Shown: positions 29,501 through 36,893 of the stretch, piece by piece
Layout: each line of letters starts with the position of its first letter
How positions within the stretch are numbered: position 1 is the first letter of the stretch
From: Methylobacterium iners
GTDB taxonomy: Bacteria > Pseudomonadota > Alphaproteobacteria > Rhizobiales > Beijerinckiaceae
Length of the DNA stretch: 45,385 nucleotides
Assembly: GCF_022179305.1 (NCBI RefSeq)
Contig: NZ_BPQP01000075.1
Span: 1 to 45,385, forward strand
Direction of reading: 5' to 3'
Program-made: the position numbers and the translations under genes
Notes under the pieces: generated by a model
Databases searched by the model: none
Seen by the model: only the letters and a program-made list of their open reading frames with translations
What the model was told of the DNA's origin: nothing

Positions 29501-30164
29501 TCAGGCCGATCCGCGCGTCGGCCTCGAAGCGGGGATGCGTGTCCCCGCCGCCGGTGATCTTGATCGCGACCGTGCCGTCCTCGCCCGGCTCCCCGCTCGC
29601 CACCCGGAAGGGCACGCCGCCGGCATTTCCCTCCAGCCGCCACGGGCCGGTGAGCCGGGGCGCCGAGAGGCTGACGTCGTCGGCGCGGATCTGGTCGGTC
29701 CGGCCGGTCGCGGAGGCGACCGTCGTGAGCAGCAATTGCTGGACCTGCACGTCGTCGATCGCGAGGTCGGGCGCGCCCGCCGCGCCCATGTCGGCGGGCA
29801 GCAGCACGGTGTCGCCCTCGTCGACGGGCAGCTTGACCTCGGCGCGCCCGATCCGGGTCTCGGTGAAGCGGACGTTTCCGGTGAGAAGGGGCGTTAGGCC
29901 GATCTCGGCCTTGACGAAGCGCAGGTCGAGGCCGGGCCTGCCCGGGTCCTCGCCGAGCCTCAGGCGATCCAGGCGCAGGCGCGGCGAGGGCAGGAGCCGG
30001 ACGCCGATGCGGCCCTCGCTGCGGGCGGGCATCCCGATCGCGCGGCTGATCGTCCGGTCGATCAGCCCACGTTGCGCTTCCCAATCGACGAAGGGTGGGA
30101 CCGCGAGCGCCGCGACGAGGATCACGATGACGGCGCCCGCGACCGCGGTCAGGATGTCACGCAC
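26544..30164 (-). CDS. AsmA family envelope protein with C-terminal coiled coil
   Basis: 1206 aa. N-terminal membrane anchor (ILTAVAGAVIVILVAALAVP, residues 4-23) followed by the AsmA start FVDWEAQRGLIDRTISRAIGMPARSEGRIGVRLLPSPRLRLDRLRLGE (split here by the eye into anchor and first strand repeats), then a very long run of beta-strand repeats typical of AsmA/TamB-like lipid-bridge proteins. The AsmA_2-type C-terminal region, containing FGASGESLAGLINNLGGSGE, sits near 945-965. The last ~100 residues are Ala/Glu/Lys/Arg-rich and predicted coiled coil (KAAADKAAVEKAAAEKAAAE), then a Pro-rich end. Proteins of this group influence outer-membrane lipid homeostasis. ATG start with the anchor directly behind it. 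Confidence 0.85.
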   Translation of the reverse strand: MRDILTAVAGAVIVILVAALAVPPFVDWEAQRGLIDRTISRAIGMPARSEGRIGVRLLPSPRLRLDRLRLGEDPGRPGLDLRFVKAEIGLTPLLTGNVRFTETRIGRAEVKLPVDEGDTVLLPADMGAAGAPDLAIDDVQVQQLLLTTVASATGRTDQIRADDVSLSAPRLTGPWRLEGNAGGVPFRVASGEPGEDGTVAIKITGGGDTHPRFEADARIGLTPVGSGAREGLRAVIPEGEGTARLVVGPPAQAAGAYVPFSLAGKFRARGPVARFEEVSAEIDPGGQALRLAGAGRLDLRAWRAALTLGSRRIDLDGFLMSAQGQALLARGSPSLGRGLPLMVDLDLAVDSLGLGLDEWTGLRAAGTLNRSGGLSLRRFAATAPGAAALTASGEIDTAGAPRFNGQLSVEAPDSEGIGRYLRKLGLEGPAVAVLDGQPIQAAADVSVAAPTLSLRNLRLSLGAARITGNARYTKGEGKTRGRFDAQIAAQGIDVARLPTLSGALAGLHGHDIGLTVQARDVRYGPAGASSGNGTIAASIQSDGPALVVDSLDVTDLAGANAKLSGRIAPDGSGRIAGRVTSPVAAPLLALLDRVWIAEARLLPAFLRAGALDLDVTVEREAAAADTLRSTAKGGAAGGRLALAAVTREGRIDSLDLSLATPQLGQWFGRSDLAGLRWPADLRITGTRLAPDGERRDLGLTLEGSGAGLTLSTLKPLVLGPDQSPPRAGEVKIEAGDLSPFLSLAGDTFAVPGPLPTALVVGLSSAGADAHAEISGTVGGTKVAAKLDRAPGGEIAGSAALSRLSLPWIVSALALPPDPRAAGRPSASTWSSARFGPPPAPRPTVDLDLRADVLELGRGILVGRAAFGLRLDDGTLTLRDFVGDVAEGRLAGSLSVARQGGAGSVSGEASLTDASIPALFGPTPIAGRLAGTLRFGASGESLAGLINNLGGSGEIALADLSLPGGDPAGLDRALTRALAEDDPLREGRLQSLIAEELATAPLTAAGPVTAPATLVGGSLRAGPLNLDLGAARWAGTLGLDLRSLRLDARGTLSGATAPKGWTGGLPAIQLGYSGALARPERSVDAGALTNGLAALVLQRELEKIELFDADQAERQRRRARIEMDAVRAAALKAAADKAAVEKAAAEKAAAEEAARQARIRAQQAVAEELARQARIREAEEAARRAQAERPASAPVGEPLDIRPQAQP

Positions 30165-30247
30165 CTGGCTCTCTTCCCGTGTCGCCCGCTCGCGGGGGCC
30201 GCCTCACGGGGCGCGCGGCTGCGAGCCCGACCATCCTCGGCCGATCC

Positions 30248-30292
30248 TGCCGCTCCCCGTCCGGCGCGCATAGCACATGGGACGGGGCGGCG
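30248..30292 (-). terminator. GC-rich inverted repeat 3' of the small exported protein gene
   Basis: Arms reading GCCGCTCCCCGTCC and GGACGGGGCGGC (one-base offset) around 17-18 bases, starting just past the stop of the 76-aa gene in the 130-base gap before asmA. Terminator-like, without a T-tract. Confidence 0.4.
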
Positions 30293-30294
30293 CC

Positions 30295-30525
30295 TCAGCG
30301 CTGAGGCGGGCCGGGCGGCGGGCGGAAGTCCTGGCTGCGCTGCAGCTGCATCCGGGTCTGGTTGTTCTCGAATTGCTGCCGGTTCTCGATGTTGCGGATC
30401 TGGTTCTGGGTCGCCATCCGCTCGTTGCTCCTGTTGAGGCTGTCGACGGAGTTGGAGAGTTGGGCAGAGGCGGGCGCCGCGGCCGCGAGGCCGAGGAGGG
30501 TGCAGAGGATCAGGCGGAGACGCAT
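30295..30525 (-). CDS. Small exported Gln/Asn/Arg-rich hypothetical protein
   Basis: 76 aa. Clear Sec signal peptide (MRLRLILCTLLGLAAAAPAS, cleavage near SAQ), leaving a mature protein of about 54 residues that is rich in Gln, Asn and Arg (SNERMATQNQIRNIENRQQF) and probably helical, with a Pro-rich end (FRPPPGPPQR). No known family recognised. The open frame extends to 30672 without signal-peptide logic. It is divergent from the helicase gene. A GGAAC-N16-CGTC sequence about 55 bases upstream (30603-30579, minus strand) is a near-match to the EcfG promoter consensus. Confidence 0.65.
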   Translation of the reverse strand: MRLRLILCTLLGLAAAAPASAQLSNSVDSLNRSNERMATQNQIRNIENRQQFENNQTRMQLQRSQDFRPPPGPPQR

Positions 30526-30663
30526 GAGCTGATGTCCCAAGGGGAAGGGCCTTCGCGGCCCGGATCGTATCCTGTGACGACGCCGAAGGCGGGTTCGGGT
30601 TCCCGAGCCGCTCCGCGCGTTCCGCCCTCGACGGCGTTCGCGTTTTGGTCCAGTGAAGCGATC

Positions 30664-33033
30664 ATGAAGCAAACACCCGGCGCGACCCCCGCGCCTGCTC
30701 CGCAGCCCGCGCCCGGATCATCCATTGCCGCCCGCGCGATGGCCTCCCTGCGGCCTGGCAGCGCATCCTATCTCGAAGGGCTCAACCCCGAGCAGCGCCG
30801 TGCGGTGGAGGCGACCGAAGGCCCCGTCCTCGTGCTCGCCGGCGCCGGCACCGGCAAGACGCGGGTGCTCACGACCCGCATCGCGCACCTGATCGCGACG
30901 GGGCGTGCGCGGCCCTACGACATCCTCTCGGTGACCTTCACGAACAAGGCCGCCCGCGAGATGAAGCACCGGATCGGCGCCCTGATCGGCCCGGCCGGCG
31001 AGGGCATGCCCTGGCTCGGCACCTTCCACGCCATCGGCACCAAGATCCTGCGCCGCCACGCCGAGCTCGTGGGCCTGAAGTCCGACTTCACCATCCTCGG
31101 CATGGACGACCAGCTCCGCCTCATGAAGCAGGTCATCGCCGACCAGGGCATCGACGAGAAGCGCTGGCCCGCCCGTGCGCTGAGCCACGCCATCGACGGC
31201 TGGAAGAACCGGGGTCTCTCGCCCGAGCAAGTGCCGCCCGGAGAGGCGGGCGCCTTCGCCTTCGGCAAGGGCGGCGCCCTCTACACCGCCTACCAGGCCC
31301 GGCTCGCCACCCTGAACGCGGTGGATTTCGGCGACCTTCTGCTCCTCTGCCTCAAGCTCTGGCGCGAGAACCCGGACATCCTGCAGAACTACCAGAGCCG
31401 CTTCCGCTACATCCTCGTCGACGAGTACCAGGACACCAACGTCGCGCAGTATCTCTGGCTCAGGCTCCTGGCCCAGGGCCACCGCAACGTCGCCTGCGTC
31501 GGCGACGACGACCAGTCGATCTACGGTTGGCGCGGCGCGGAGGTCGACAACATCCTGCGCTTCGAGCACGATTTTCCGGGCGCGACCGTGGTGCGGCTCG
31601 AGCGCAACTACCGCTCCACGGGGCACATCCTCGCCGCCGCCTCCGGCCTGATCGCCAAGAACGAGGGCCGGCTCGGCAAGACCCTGCGCACCGAGGACGT
31701 CGAGGGCGAGCGCGTCACCGTGACGGGCGCCTGGGATTCCGAGGAGGAGGCGCGACTGCTCGGCGAAGCCATCGAGCGCCTGCAATCGGATAAGCACCCC
31801 CTCTCCGAGATCGCGGTGCTCGTGCGGATCTCCGCGCAGATGCGCGAGATCGAGGACCGCTTCGTCCAGCTCGGCCTGCCCTACCGCGTCATCGGCGGTC
31901 CGCGCTTCTACGAGCGGGCCGAGATCCGCGACGCGCTGGCCTATCTGCGCGTCACCGCCAACCCGGCCGACGACCTCGCCTTCGAGCGCATCTTCAACAC
32001 GCCGAAGCGGGGTCTCGGCGACGCCACCCTGCAAGCGCTTCACGCCCATGCCCGGGCGCGCAAGGTGCCGCTCGTCGTCGCCGCCCGCGGCCTCGTCGAG
32101 ACCGACGAGCTGAAGCCCCGCGCCCGCTCCAGCGTCCGGGCGCTGGTCGAGAGCTTTTCGCGGTGGGCGCGCCTCGTGGAGACGCAACCTCACCCGGAGG
32201 TCGCCCAGACCATCCTGGAGGAATCCGGCTATACCGAGATGTGGCAGAAGGACCGCTCGGCCGACGCCGCGGGACGGCTCGAGAACCTCAAGGAATTCGT
32301 CCGCTCGATGGAGGAGTTCCCCGATCTCGCGGCCTTCCTGGAGCACGTCTCCCTGGTCATGGAGGCGAGCGAGGCCGAGGGCGCCGACCGCGTCTCCCTG
32401 ATGACGCTCCACGCGGCCAAGGGGCTCGAATTCGACACCGTGTTCCTCCCCGGATGGGAGGACGGCCTGTTCCCGAACCAGCGGGCGCTCGACGAGAGCG
32501 GCCGGGCGGGGCTCGAGGAGGAGCGACGCCTCGCCCATGTCGGGCTGACGCGGGCGCGCAAGCGCGCCAAGCTCTCCTTCGCCGTCAACCGACGCATCCA
32601 CGGCCTGTGGTCCTCGACGATCCCGAGCCGCTTCATCGACGAGCTGCCGGAGGCCTGCGTCGACGTCATCGACGCGCCGGCTCATTATTCCGCCGGCGCC
32701 TCGCGCTTCGACCGCAACCCCGCGCCCTTCGGCTCGTCCTACGGCACGCCGGGCTGGCAGCGGGCGCAGGCCAACAGCGCGAACGGGTCCGGCTTCGGCA
32801 AGGACGCCTACAACCGCTCGCCCGGCGGCCGCGCGGGCGGCCCCCGCCAAATCGAGGGCGAGCTTCTCGCCAAGTCGACGGGCTCGCCCTCCGCGTTTCA
32901 CGGCGGGATGCGGGTCTTCCACACCAAGTTTGGCCCTGGAACGGTCGCGGGAGTCGACGGCAACAAGCTCACCGTTGACTTCGACAAGGCCGGTCGCAAG
33001 ATGGTTCTCGACAGCTTCATCCAGCCTGGATGA
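30664..33033 (+). CDS. uvrD: UvrD/PcrA-type superfamily 1 DNA helicase
   Basis: 789 aa. SF1A motifs in order: Q-motif LNPEQRRAVEATEGPVLVLA, Walker A GAGTGKT (60-66), TFTNKAAREM (91-100), Walker B DEYQDTN (253-259), GDDDQSIYGWRGA (280-292), RLERNYRST, and later VSLMTLHAAKGLEFDTVFLPGWEDGLFPN and EEERRLAHVGLTRARKRA. The C-terminal domain (HTKFGPGTVAGVDGNKLTVDF) is the PcrA/UvrD Tudor-like RNA-polymerase-binding module. A Pro/Ala-rich N-terminal extension of about 38 residues precedes the helicase core. Works in nucleotide-excision and mismatch repair and replication restart. Confidence 0.93.
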   Translation: MKQTPGATPAPAPQPAPGSSIAARAMASLRPGSASYLEGLNPEQRRAVEATEGPVLVLAGAGTGKTRVLTTRIAHLIATGRARPYDILSVTFTNKAAREMKHRIGALIGPAGEGMPWLGTFHAIGTKILRRHAELVGLKSDFTILGMDDQLRLMKQVIADQGIDEKRWPARALSHAIDGWKNRGLSPEQVPPGEAGAFAFGKGGALYTAYQARLATLNAVDFGDLLLLCLKLWRENPDILQNYQSRFRYILVDEYQDTNVAQYLWLRLLAQGHRNVACVGDDDQSIYGWRGAEVDNILRFEHDFPGATVVRLERNYRSTGHILAAASGLIAKNEGRLGKTLRTEDVEGERVTVTGAWDSEEEARLLGEAIERLQSDKHPLSEIAVLVRISAQMREIEDRFVQLGLPYRVIGGPRFYERAEIRDALAYLRVTANPADDLAFERIFNTPKRGLGDATLQALHAHARARKVPLVVAARGLVETDELKPRARSSVRALVESFSRWARLVETQPHPEVAQTILEESGYTEMWQKDRSADAAGRLENLKEFVRSMEEFPDLAAFLEHVSLVMEASEAEGADRVSLMTLHAAKGLEFDTVFLPGWEDGLFPNQRALDESGRAGLEEERRLAHVGLTRARKRAKLSFAVNRRIHGLWSSTIPSRFIDELPEACVDVIDAPAHYSAGASRFDRNPAPFGSSYGTPGWQRAQANSANGSGFGKDAYNRSPGGRAGGPRQIEGELLAKSTGSPSAFHGGMRVFHTKFGPGTVAGVDGNKLTVDFDKAGRKMVLDSFIQPG

Positions 33034-33426
33034 GACGTCCCGCCGGACCTGCCGCCAGGCGCGGTGAAGGGCCCGGCGGCATCGCCGCAACGGCGAGCGA
33101 GGGCACGATCGCTGATGGATGCGTCGTCATCCCGATCCTCCCCTGATGTTGCAGCGCTGCGACCCTTATCGCTTTGTTTATCAAATCACTTTCGTCATGC
33201 CCCTGTCGCGCCGGGCGCGGCATGGTGTGTGCAGGACAGGACTGCTTCGCCGCATCACGAGTCCGGTGCGACGAACGGTATCCACAGCTGCCTGGTGCCC
33301 GGTCGGAACCTGCAGGCCGAGTTAGGATTGGTCTGAAAAGCAAAGAGGAACGAGCGGCCGGAGAAGTGTAGACGTATCGAAGCGTTCACAAGTCCAGATT
33401 GGCAAGTCCAGTTGGGGTGTTGATCG
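33034..33426 (+). other. Intergenic region upstream of phoH with a 14-base tandem repeat
   Basis: 393 bases without a supportable gene. It is less GC-rich around 33165-33200 (GTTTATCAAATCAC), which may hold a promoter. A 14-base direct tandem repeat, CAAGTCCAGATTGG then CAAGTCCAG-TTGG (33389-33415), lies just upstream of the phoH start. Short frames here lack homology or codon bias. Confidence 0.4.
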
Positions 33427-34143
33427 ATGAAAAGACGGCGCGCACGACTTGAACTGGTTGAAGATCATTCGACCCGATTGCACCGGACCCGCTTCGACGA
33501 GGAGCGAAACTTAAGTCCGATCCAGCCTCTCACCGACCGACAAGCGCAGTACCTCGACGCCCTCGCCGTCCACAAACAGGTCATCGTGCTCGGCCCCGCC
33601 GGCACCGGCAAGACCTACATCGCCGGCACCCGCGCCGCCGACCAGCTCCGCCAGCGCCGGATCGCCAAGGTGATCATCACCCGGCCCAACGTCCCCTCGG
33701 GCCGCTCGCTCGGCTTCTTCCCCGGCTCCCTCGAGGAGAAGATCGCGCCCTGGGTCGCCCCCCTCACCGAGACCATGAAGGAGCGGATGGGCACGGCCGC
33801 CTTCGAGATCGCGCTCAAGACCGGCGACATCGAGGTGGTGCCCTTCGAGGTGATGCGCGGGCGCACCTTCAAGAACTGCCTCGTGATCCTGGACGAAGCC
33901 CAGAACACCACGGTGGCCGAGATCAAGATGTTCCTGACCCGCATCGGCGACGATTGCCAGGTCATCATCAACGGCGACGTCTCGCAGACGGACCTGCGCG
34001 AGACCTCGGGCCTGCGCACCATCATCCACCTCGTGAAGAGCCGGATGATGCCGATCCCGATCGTCGAGTTCACGCTCGACGACATCGTCCGCTCGGGCGT
34101 CTGCGCGGAGTGGGTGCGGGCCTTCGAGGAAACGAAACTCTGA
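33427..34143 (+). CDS. Short PhoH-like ATPase
   Basis: 238 aa, of the short PhoH class that lacks the extra N-terminal KH-like region of YbeZ. Walker A GPAGTGKT (56-63), IITRPNVPSGRSLGFFPGSLEEKI (83-106) and Walker B VILDEAQN (153-160) with GDVSQTDL are all hallmarks. The family is a P-loop nucleoside-triphosphatase with probable RNA-helicase or RNA-processing roles; the short form is also common in phages. The N-terminus (MKRRRARLELVEDHSTRLHR) is basic. A perfect 10-bp hairpin follows the stop. No ybeY or miaB neighbour, so it is probably not the YbeZ orthologue. Confidence 0.88.
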   Translation: MKRRRARLELVEDHSTRLHRTRFDEERNLSPIQPLTDRQAQYLDALAVHKQVIVLGPAGTGKTYIAGTRAADQLRQRRIAKVIITRPNVPSGRSLGFFPGSLEEKIAPWVAPLTETMKERMGTAAFEIALKTGDIEVVPFEVMRGRTFKNCLVILDEAQNTTVAEIKMFLTRIGDDCQVIINGDVSQTDLRETSGLRTIIHLVKSRMMPIPIVEFTLDDIVRSGVCAEWVRAFEETKL

Positions 34144-34157
34144 CCTGAGCGTTATCG

Positions 34158-34185
34158 GCGGCGGACCGGTACGGAGGTCCGCCGC
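34158..34185 (+). terminator. Hairpin terminator after phoH
   Basis: Perfect 10-bp stem GCGGCGGACC / GGTCCGCCGC with an 8-base loop, 15 bases after the phoH stop. No T-tract. Confidence 0.55.
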
Positions 34186-34275
34186 GCGCTCCGCGCGATG
34201 ATGCTTCTCCAAGCGCGTGGCGCCGGGAGCATAACCCGGGTGCCGCGCTCGGAAACAAGAGAACAGGAATCCCCG

Positions 34276-34518
34276 ATGAGGAAACTGACCTTCGCCGTCG
34301 CCGTGCTCGCCACCTTCGCCGGCGCGAGCCTCGCCTCGGCTGCCCCCGGCGCCCCGATGGGCGTCGCCGCGCCCGAGACCGTCACCACCGTGCAGCTCAC
34401 CCGCATGGAGCGCCGGATGATGATGGAGCGGCGGATGGAGCGTCGCATGATGCGGCGGCAGATGGAGCGCCGGATGATGCGCCGCGAGATGCGTCGGGAC
34501 ATGATGCGCCGCATGTGA
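34276..34518 (+). CDS. Secreted Met/Arg-rich mini-protein
   Basis: 80 aa. Sec signal peptide (MRKLTFAVAVLATFAGASLA, cleavage near ASA-AP), a short Pro/Val linker to residue 43, then 37 residues built only of Met, Arg, Glu, Gln and Asp: MERRMMMERR MERRMMRRQ followed by two further degenerate copies. The unit resembles MERRMMRR/Q repeated with drift, and codons within it repeat as well, suggesting growth by slippage or duplication. Start supported by AGGA nine bases upstream. No known family recognised. Met-rich segments in periplasmic proteins often bind Cu(I), but the high Arg content is unusual. The tail would be a highly charged helix. Transcribed after phoH, behind its hairpin. Confidence 0.7.
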   Translation: MRKLTFAVAVLATFAGASLASAAPGAPMGVAAPETVTTVQLTRMERRMMMERRMERRMMRRQMERRMMRREMRRDMMRRM

Positions 34519-34525
34519 TTCTGAA

Positions 34526-34546
34526 GGCGGGCCGCCGCAGCCCGCC
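34526..34546 (+). terminator. Hairpin after the Met/Arg-rich gene
   Basis: Perfect 7-bp stem GGCGGGC / GCCCGCC with a 7-base loop, eight bases after the stop codon. No T-tract. Confidence 0.5.
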
Positions 34547-34654
34547 CTCACATGCCGAGCTTTCGGAAGGGCCGCCTCGACCGTCTGGGTTGGGGCGGTT
34601 TTCTTGTGTTTGCGCATCAATGGGTGTTCGACCCCGCGCAACTCGGGAAAGCCG

Positions 34655-34706
34655 GCCGCGGGTCCCCTCTCCCAAGGGGAGAGGGAAAGGGTGAGAGGTG
34701 TGAACT
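34655..34706 (+). repeat. Outer-type repeat, left copy flanking the DUF559 pseudogene
   Basis: CCGCGGGTCCCCTCTCCCAAGG-type sequence with an internal hairpin (CCCTCTCCC / GGGGAGAGGG) followed by AAGGGTGAGAGGTGTGA. Same family as the outer arms at 26170-26226 and 26449-26509. Its inverted partner lies at 35181-35235. Confidence 0.75.
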
Positions 34707-34764
34707 CTCCGCGCAAAGCGGACCATCACCGTTCTGCTAGAAGAGACGACATTGTGGAGAGCTT

Positions 34765-35118
34765 CTAAATGTGATCCCGCCGCTCGATGGCGGCCAGGAT
34801 TGTTTCAAGCACGCCGCCGAGATTGTCGAACACATCGGCGTTCGTGGGCCTTAGGACGAAAAATCCGCACGTTTCGAGTGTCTGCGTACGGACGGCGTCC
34901 CGCTCAAGTTCCGCATCGGTCCAATGGGTCGCCCCATCAACTTCGATGATTAGCTTGGCATCAAGGCAAACGAAATCGACGATTTATCGGTCGATCGGAT
35001 GTTGCCGCCGGAATTTCCAGCCGTTCAGCCGCTCGCCTCGCAGGGCTGACCACAGCTTCGCCTCGGCGCTGGTCTACATGCGGCCCAACTGCGCCGGTTT
35101 GAGGCGCGTCTCCGTCAT
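34765..35118 (-). pseudogene. DUF559 (Vsr/PD-(D/E)XK-like) endonuclease-domain pseudogene
   Basis: Reading 35118 down to 34765 gives 117 codons of clear DUF559 sequence: AEAKLWSALRGERLNGWKFR, RQHPID, then IVDFVCLDAKLIIEVDGATH, ELERDAVRTQTLETCGFFVLR and LETILAAIERR. Two in-frame stops break it: TAG at 35076-35074 (codon 15) and TAA at 34986-34984 (codon 45, where Tyr is usual before IVDF). The frame is otherwise intact, so inactivation is recent. The base composition is lower in GC than its neighbours. The family resembles very-short-patch-repair and restriction nucleases; its role is unknown. It lies precisely between inverted copies of the outer repeat. Found by hand translation. Confidence 0.85.
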
Positions 35119-35180
35119 CGATCCGATCACCCGATGAAAAGAGCCCGTTGCCGCTTGGCGCGTGGTTCCTTCTGCGGCGG

Positions 35181-35235
35181 CACGCCCCTCACCCTGTCCC
35201 TGTCCCTAGGAGAGGGGACCCGCGGGTTGAAAACC
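35181..35235 (-). repeat. Outer-type repeat, right (inverted) copy flanking the DUF559 pseudogene
   Basis: Read on the minus strand: AACCCGCGGGTCCCCTCTCC followed by TAGGGACAGGGACAGGGTGAG. Same family as 34655-34706 in inverted orientation; it lies 32 bases before the L,D-transpeptidase stop. Confidence 0.75.
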
Positions 35236-35266
35236 TATCCTCGGGATGCGCGAGGTCGTCGCGACC

Positions 35267-36769
35267 TCAGTTCCTGACGGCGCCCGTCTGTGCGACGGCC
35301 GCGCTCCGGCCCGTCGGTTTGCTCACCTCGCTGCCGCTCGAGCCCTTGCGGGGCTCGATCTTGGCCGCCTCGGGAGCCGGCTTCACTGCCGGCTTGGCGG
35401 TGGGTGCGCCGACGGCCTTGGCGGGAGGCACCGCGCGCTGGGCTTTTGCCGGCTCGGCGGAGGCCACCACCGGAACGGTCGCCGCGTCGGCAGCCGGCGT
35501 CGCCGGTGCTGGGCTGCCTCCGAACAGGTTGCCGAGCAGCTTCTTGTAGGCGGCCGGGTCGCCCTCGGCGTCCGCGACCATGATCCGGGCGGGAGCCGCG
35601 GGCTTGGCCGGCTCGGGCACGGGCTCCTGCTTGGCGAAGCCGTTGATGCGGGGCTCCACCTTCTTCGGCTGCGCGGCCGCGGCGGCCTTCGTCGGGATCG
35701 GCGGCTCGGCGGACGCCATCATCACGGGCTGGCCCTTCACGACCGGCTGGCCCTTGGCATCGACCTCGATCTCGCGCCCGCCCGCGGCCAGGGTCTCAGG
35801 TCGGCTGACCTCGCCGAGATGGTGGCGCGAGAACTCCTTGGGGTCGTAGGGCAGCGCCTCGGTGGTTCCGAGGCTCGCGAAGGCCGTCGCGCCCTGCTGC
35901 CGGAAGACCGGGTTCTGGCTGCCGTCCTCGTAGACCACCCGCGTCGCCGGCGTGCCCTTGGCGACGAGCTCGGCGATCTCGCGGTTGTCGCGCTCGCGCT
36001 TCTCGGCGACCAGGGTCTCGACCTTCGGGTTGCAGGAGCCGGCCGCCGCATCGGCGCCGCCGAACACGTAGCGGGTGCCGCAGACGCCGACGCGGGGCTC
36101 CTCGCGCAGGGCCTCGAAATGGTCCGAGCCCTCCTTCAGGTTCCGCCAGAACGCGACGTTGGGGTCGTTGCGGTACTTGGCGAAGTTCGTCGAATTCATC
36201 CGGAAGGGATAGGACTGGAACTGGAAGGCGCGCTGGCCGCCCGCGAAGGAGTCGCGGGCCAGCGCATAGATCTCCGCCATCGAGGCGTCGGTCATGGCGA
36301 AGCACCCGGCCGACGAGCAATTGCCGTGGACCATGATGTAGTTGCCGCTCGCACCCTTGGCGCGGTCGAGCGCGTTCGGATAGCCGGTGTCGAAGGAAAG
36401 GTAATAGGACGAGTTCGGGTTCATCTGGCCGGGCGTGACCGTGTAGAAGCCCTCCGGCGCCTGGCGGTCGCCCTGCTTGGTCTTGGGGCCGAGCTGGCCC
36501 GACCAGCGGCAGATCGGGAAGGTCTTGAGGAGCGCGTAGCGGCCGTCGCCGCCGCGCTTCCACACTTCCATCTCCGCCTCCTTCTTGTACGCGCGGATCA
36601 GGATCGGGTCGCTCTGGGACATGCCCTTCTGCGCCATCAGCGACAGCGTCTGGGGCGGAACCGGGGTGAGATGGCGCGTCGAGGCGCCGCTGAGCGTGCT
36701 GTCCTGGCAGGCGGCCAGCGAGATCGCGAGCGCGGCGAGATACGCAGCCGCGAGCGGACGCATCGTCAT
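35267..36769 (-). CDS. Murein L,D-transpeptidase (YkuD family) lipoprotein
   Basis: 500 aa. The lipoprotein signal ends in SLAAC (C21). A YkuD domain occupies about 55-200: ILIRAYKKEAEMEVW, then the catalytic HGNCSSAGCFAMTD with H148 and C156. The long C-terminal half is low-complexity Ala/Pro/Lys-rich (about 330-500) and probably spans or binds the cell wall. The enzyme makes 3-3 crosslinks in peptidoglycan or attaches proteins to it. M3 is an equally good start. Resembles the YafK-type subgroup by the ICRWSGQLGPKTKQGDRQAPEG motif. Monocistronic, with a 124-base gap upstream in which I see no clear motif. Confidence 0.87.
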   Translation of the reverse strand: MTMRPLAAAYLAALAISLAACQDSTLSGASTRHLTPVPPQTLSLMAQKGMSQSDPILIRAYKKEAEMEVWKRGGDGRYALLKTFPICRWSGQLGPKTKQGDRQAPEGFYTVTPGQMNPNSSYYLSFDTGYPNALDRAKGASGNYIMVHGNCSSAGCFAMTDASMAEIYALARDSFAGGQRAFQFQSYPFRMNSTNFAKYRNDPNVAFWRNLKEGSDHFEALREEPRVGVCGTRYVFGGADAAAGSCNPKVETLVAEKRERDNREIAELVAKGTPATRVVYEDGSQNPVFRQQGATAFASLGTTEALPYDPKEFSRHHLGEVSRPETLAAGGREIEVDAKGQPVVKGQPVMMASAEPPIPTKAAAAAQPKKVEPRINGFAKQEPVPEPAKPAAPARIMVADAEGDPAAYKKLLGNLFGGSPAPATPAADAATVPVVASAEPAKAQRAVPPAKAVGAPTAKPAVKPAPEAAKIEPRKGSSGSEVSKPTGRSAAVAQTGAVRN

Positions 36770-36893
36770 GGGGAACCCCGTCCTCAGTCCTGCATCCGCG
36801 GAATTTTCCGTCGAATGCCACTCCCCAACCCAATACCGTCGTTAGACTTACCCCTCTGTTACCGCAAGAAAACGGCGCCACTGCGGCAGCCCA

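Noticed and set aside
27223-30084. 953-codon second minus-strand frame overlapping asmA
   Set aside because: Arg/Pro/Gly-rich out-of-frame reading of asmA; anchor and AsmA features are only in the other frame.
30718-33090. 790-codon open frame on the minus strand opposite the helicase gene
   Set aside because: Shadow frame caused by high third-position GC; its translation is low-complexity Arg/Gly/Glu/Ala with no domain, and the plus strand carries all helicase motifs.
33347-33372. EcfG-like promoter upstream of phoH
   Set aside because: GGAAC is present at 33347-33351, but at 16-17 bases downstream the sequence is TAGA, not CGTT.
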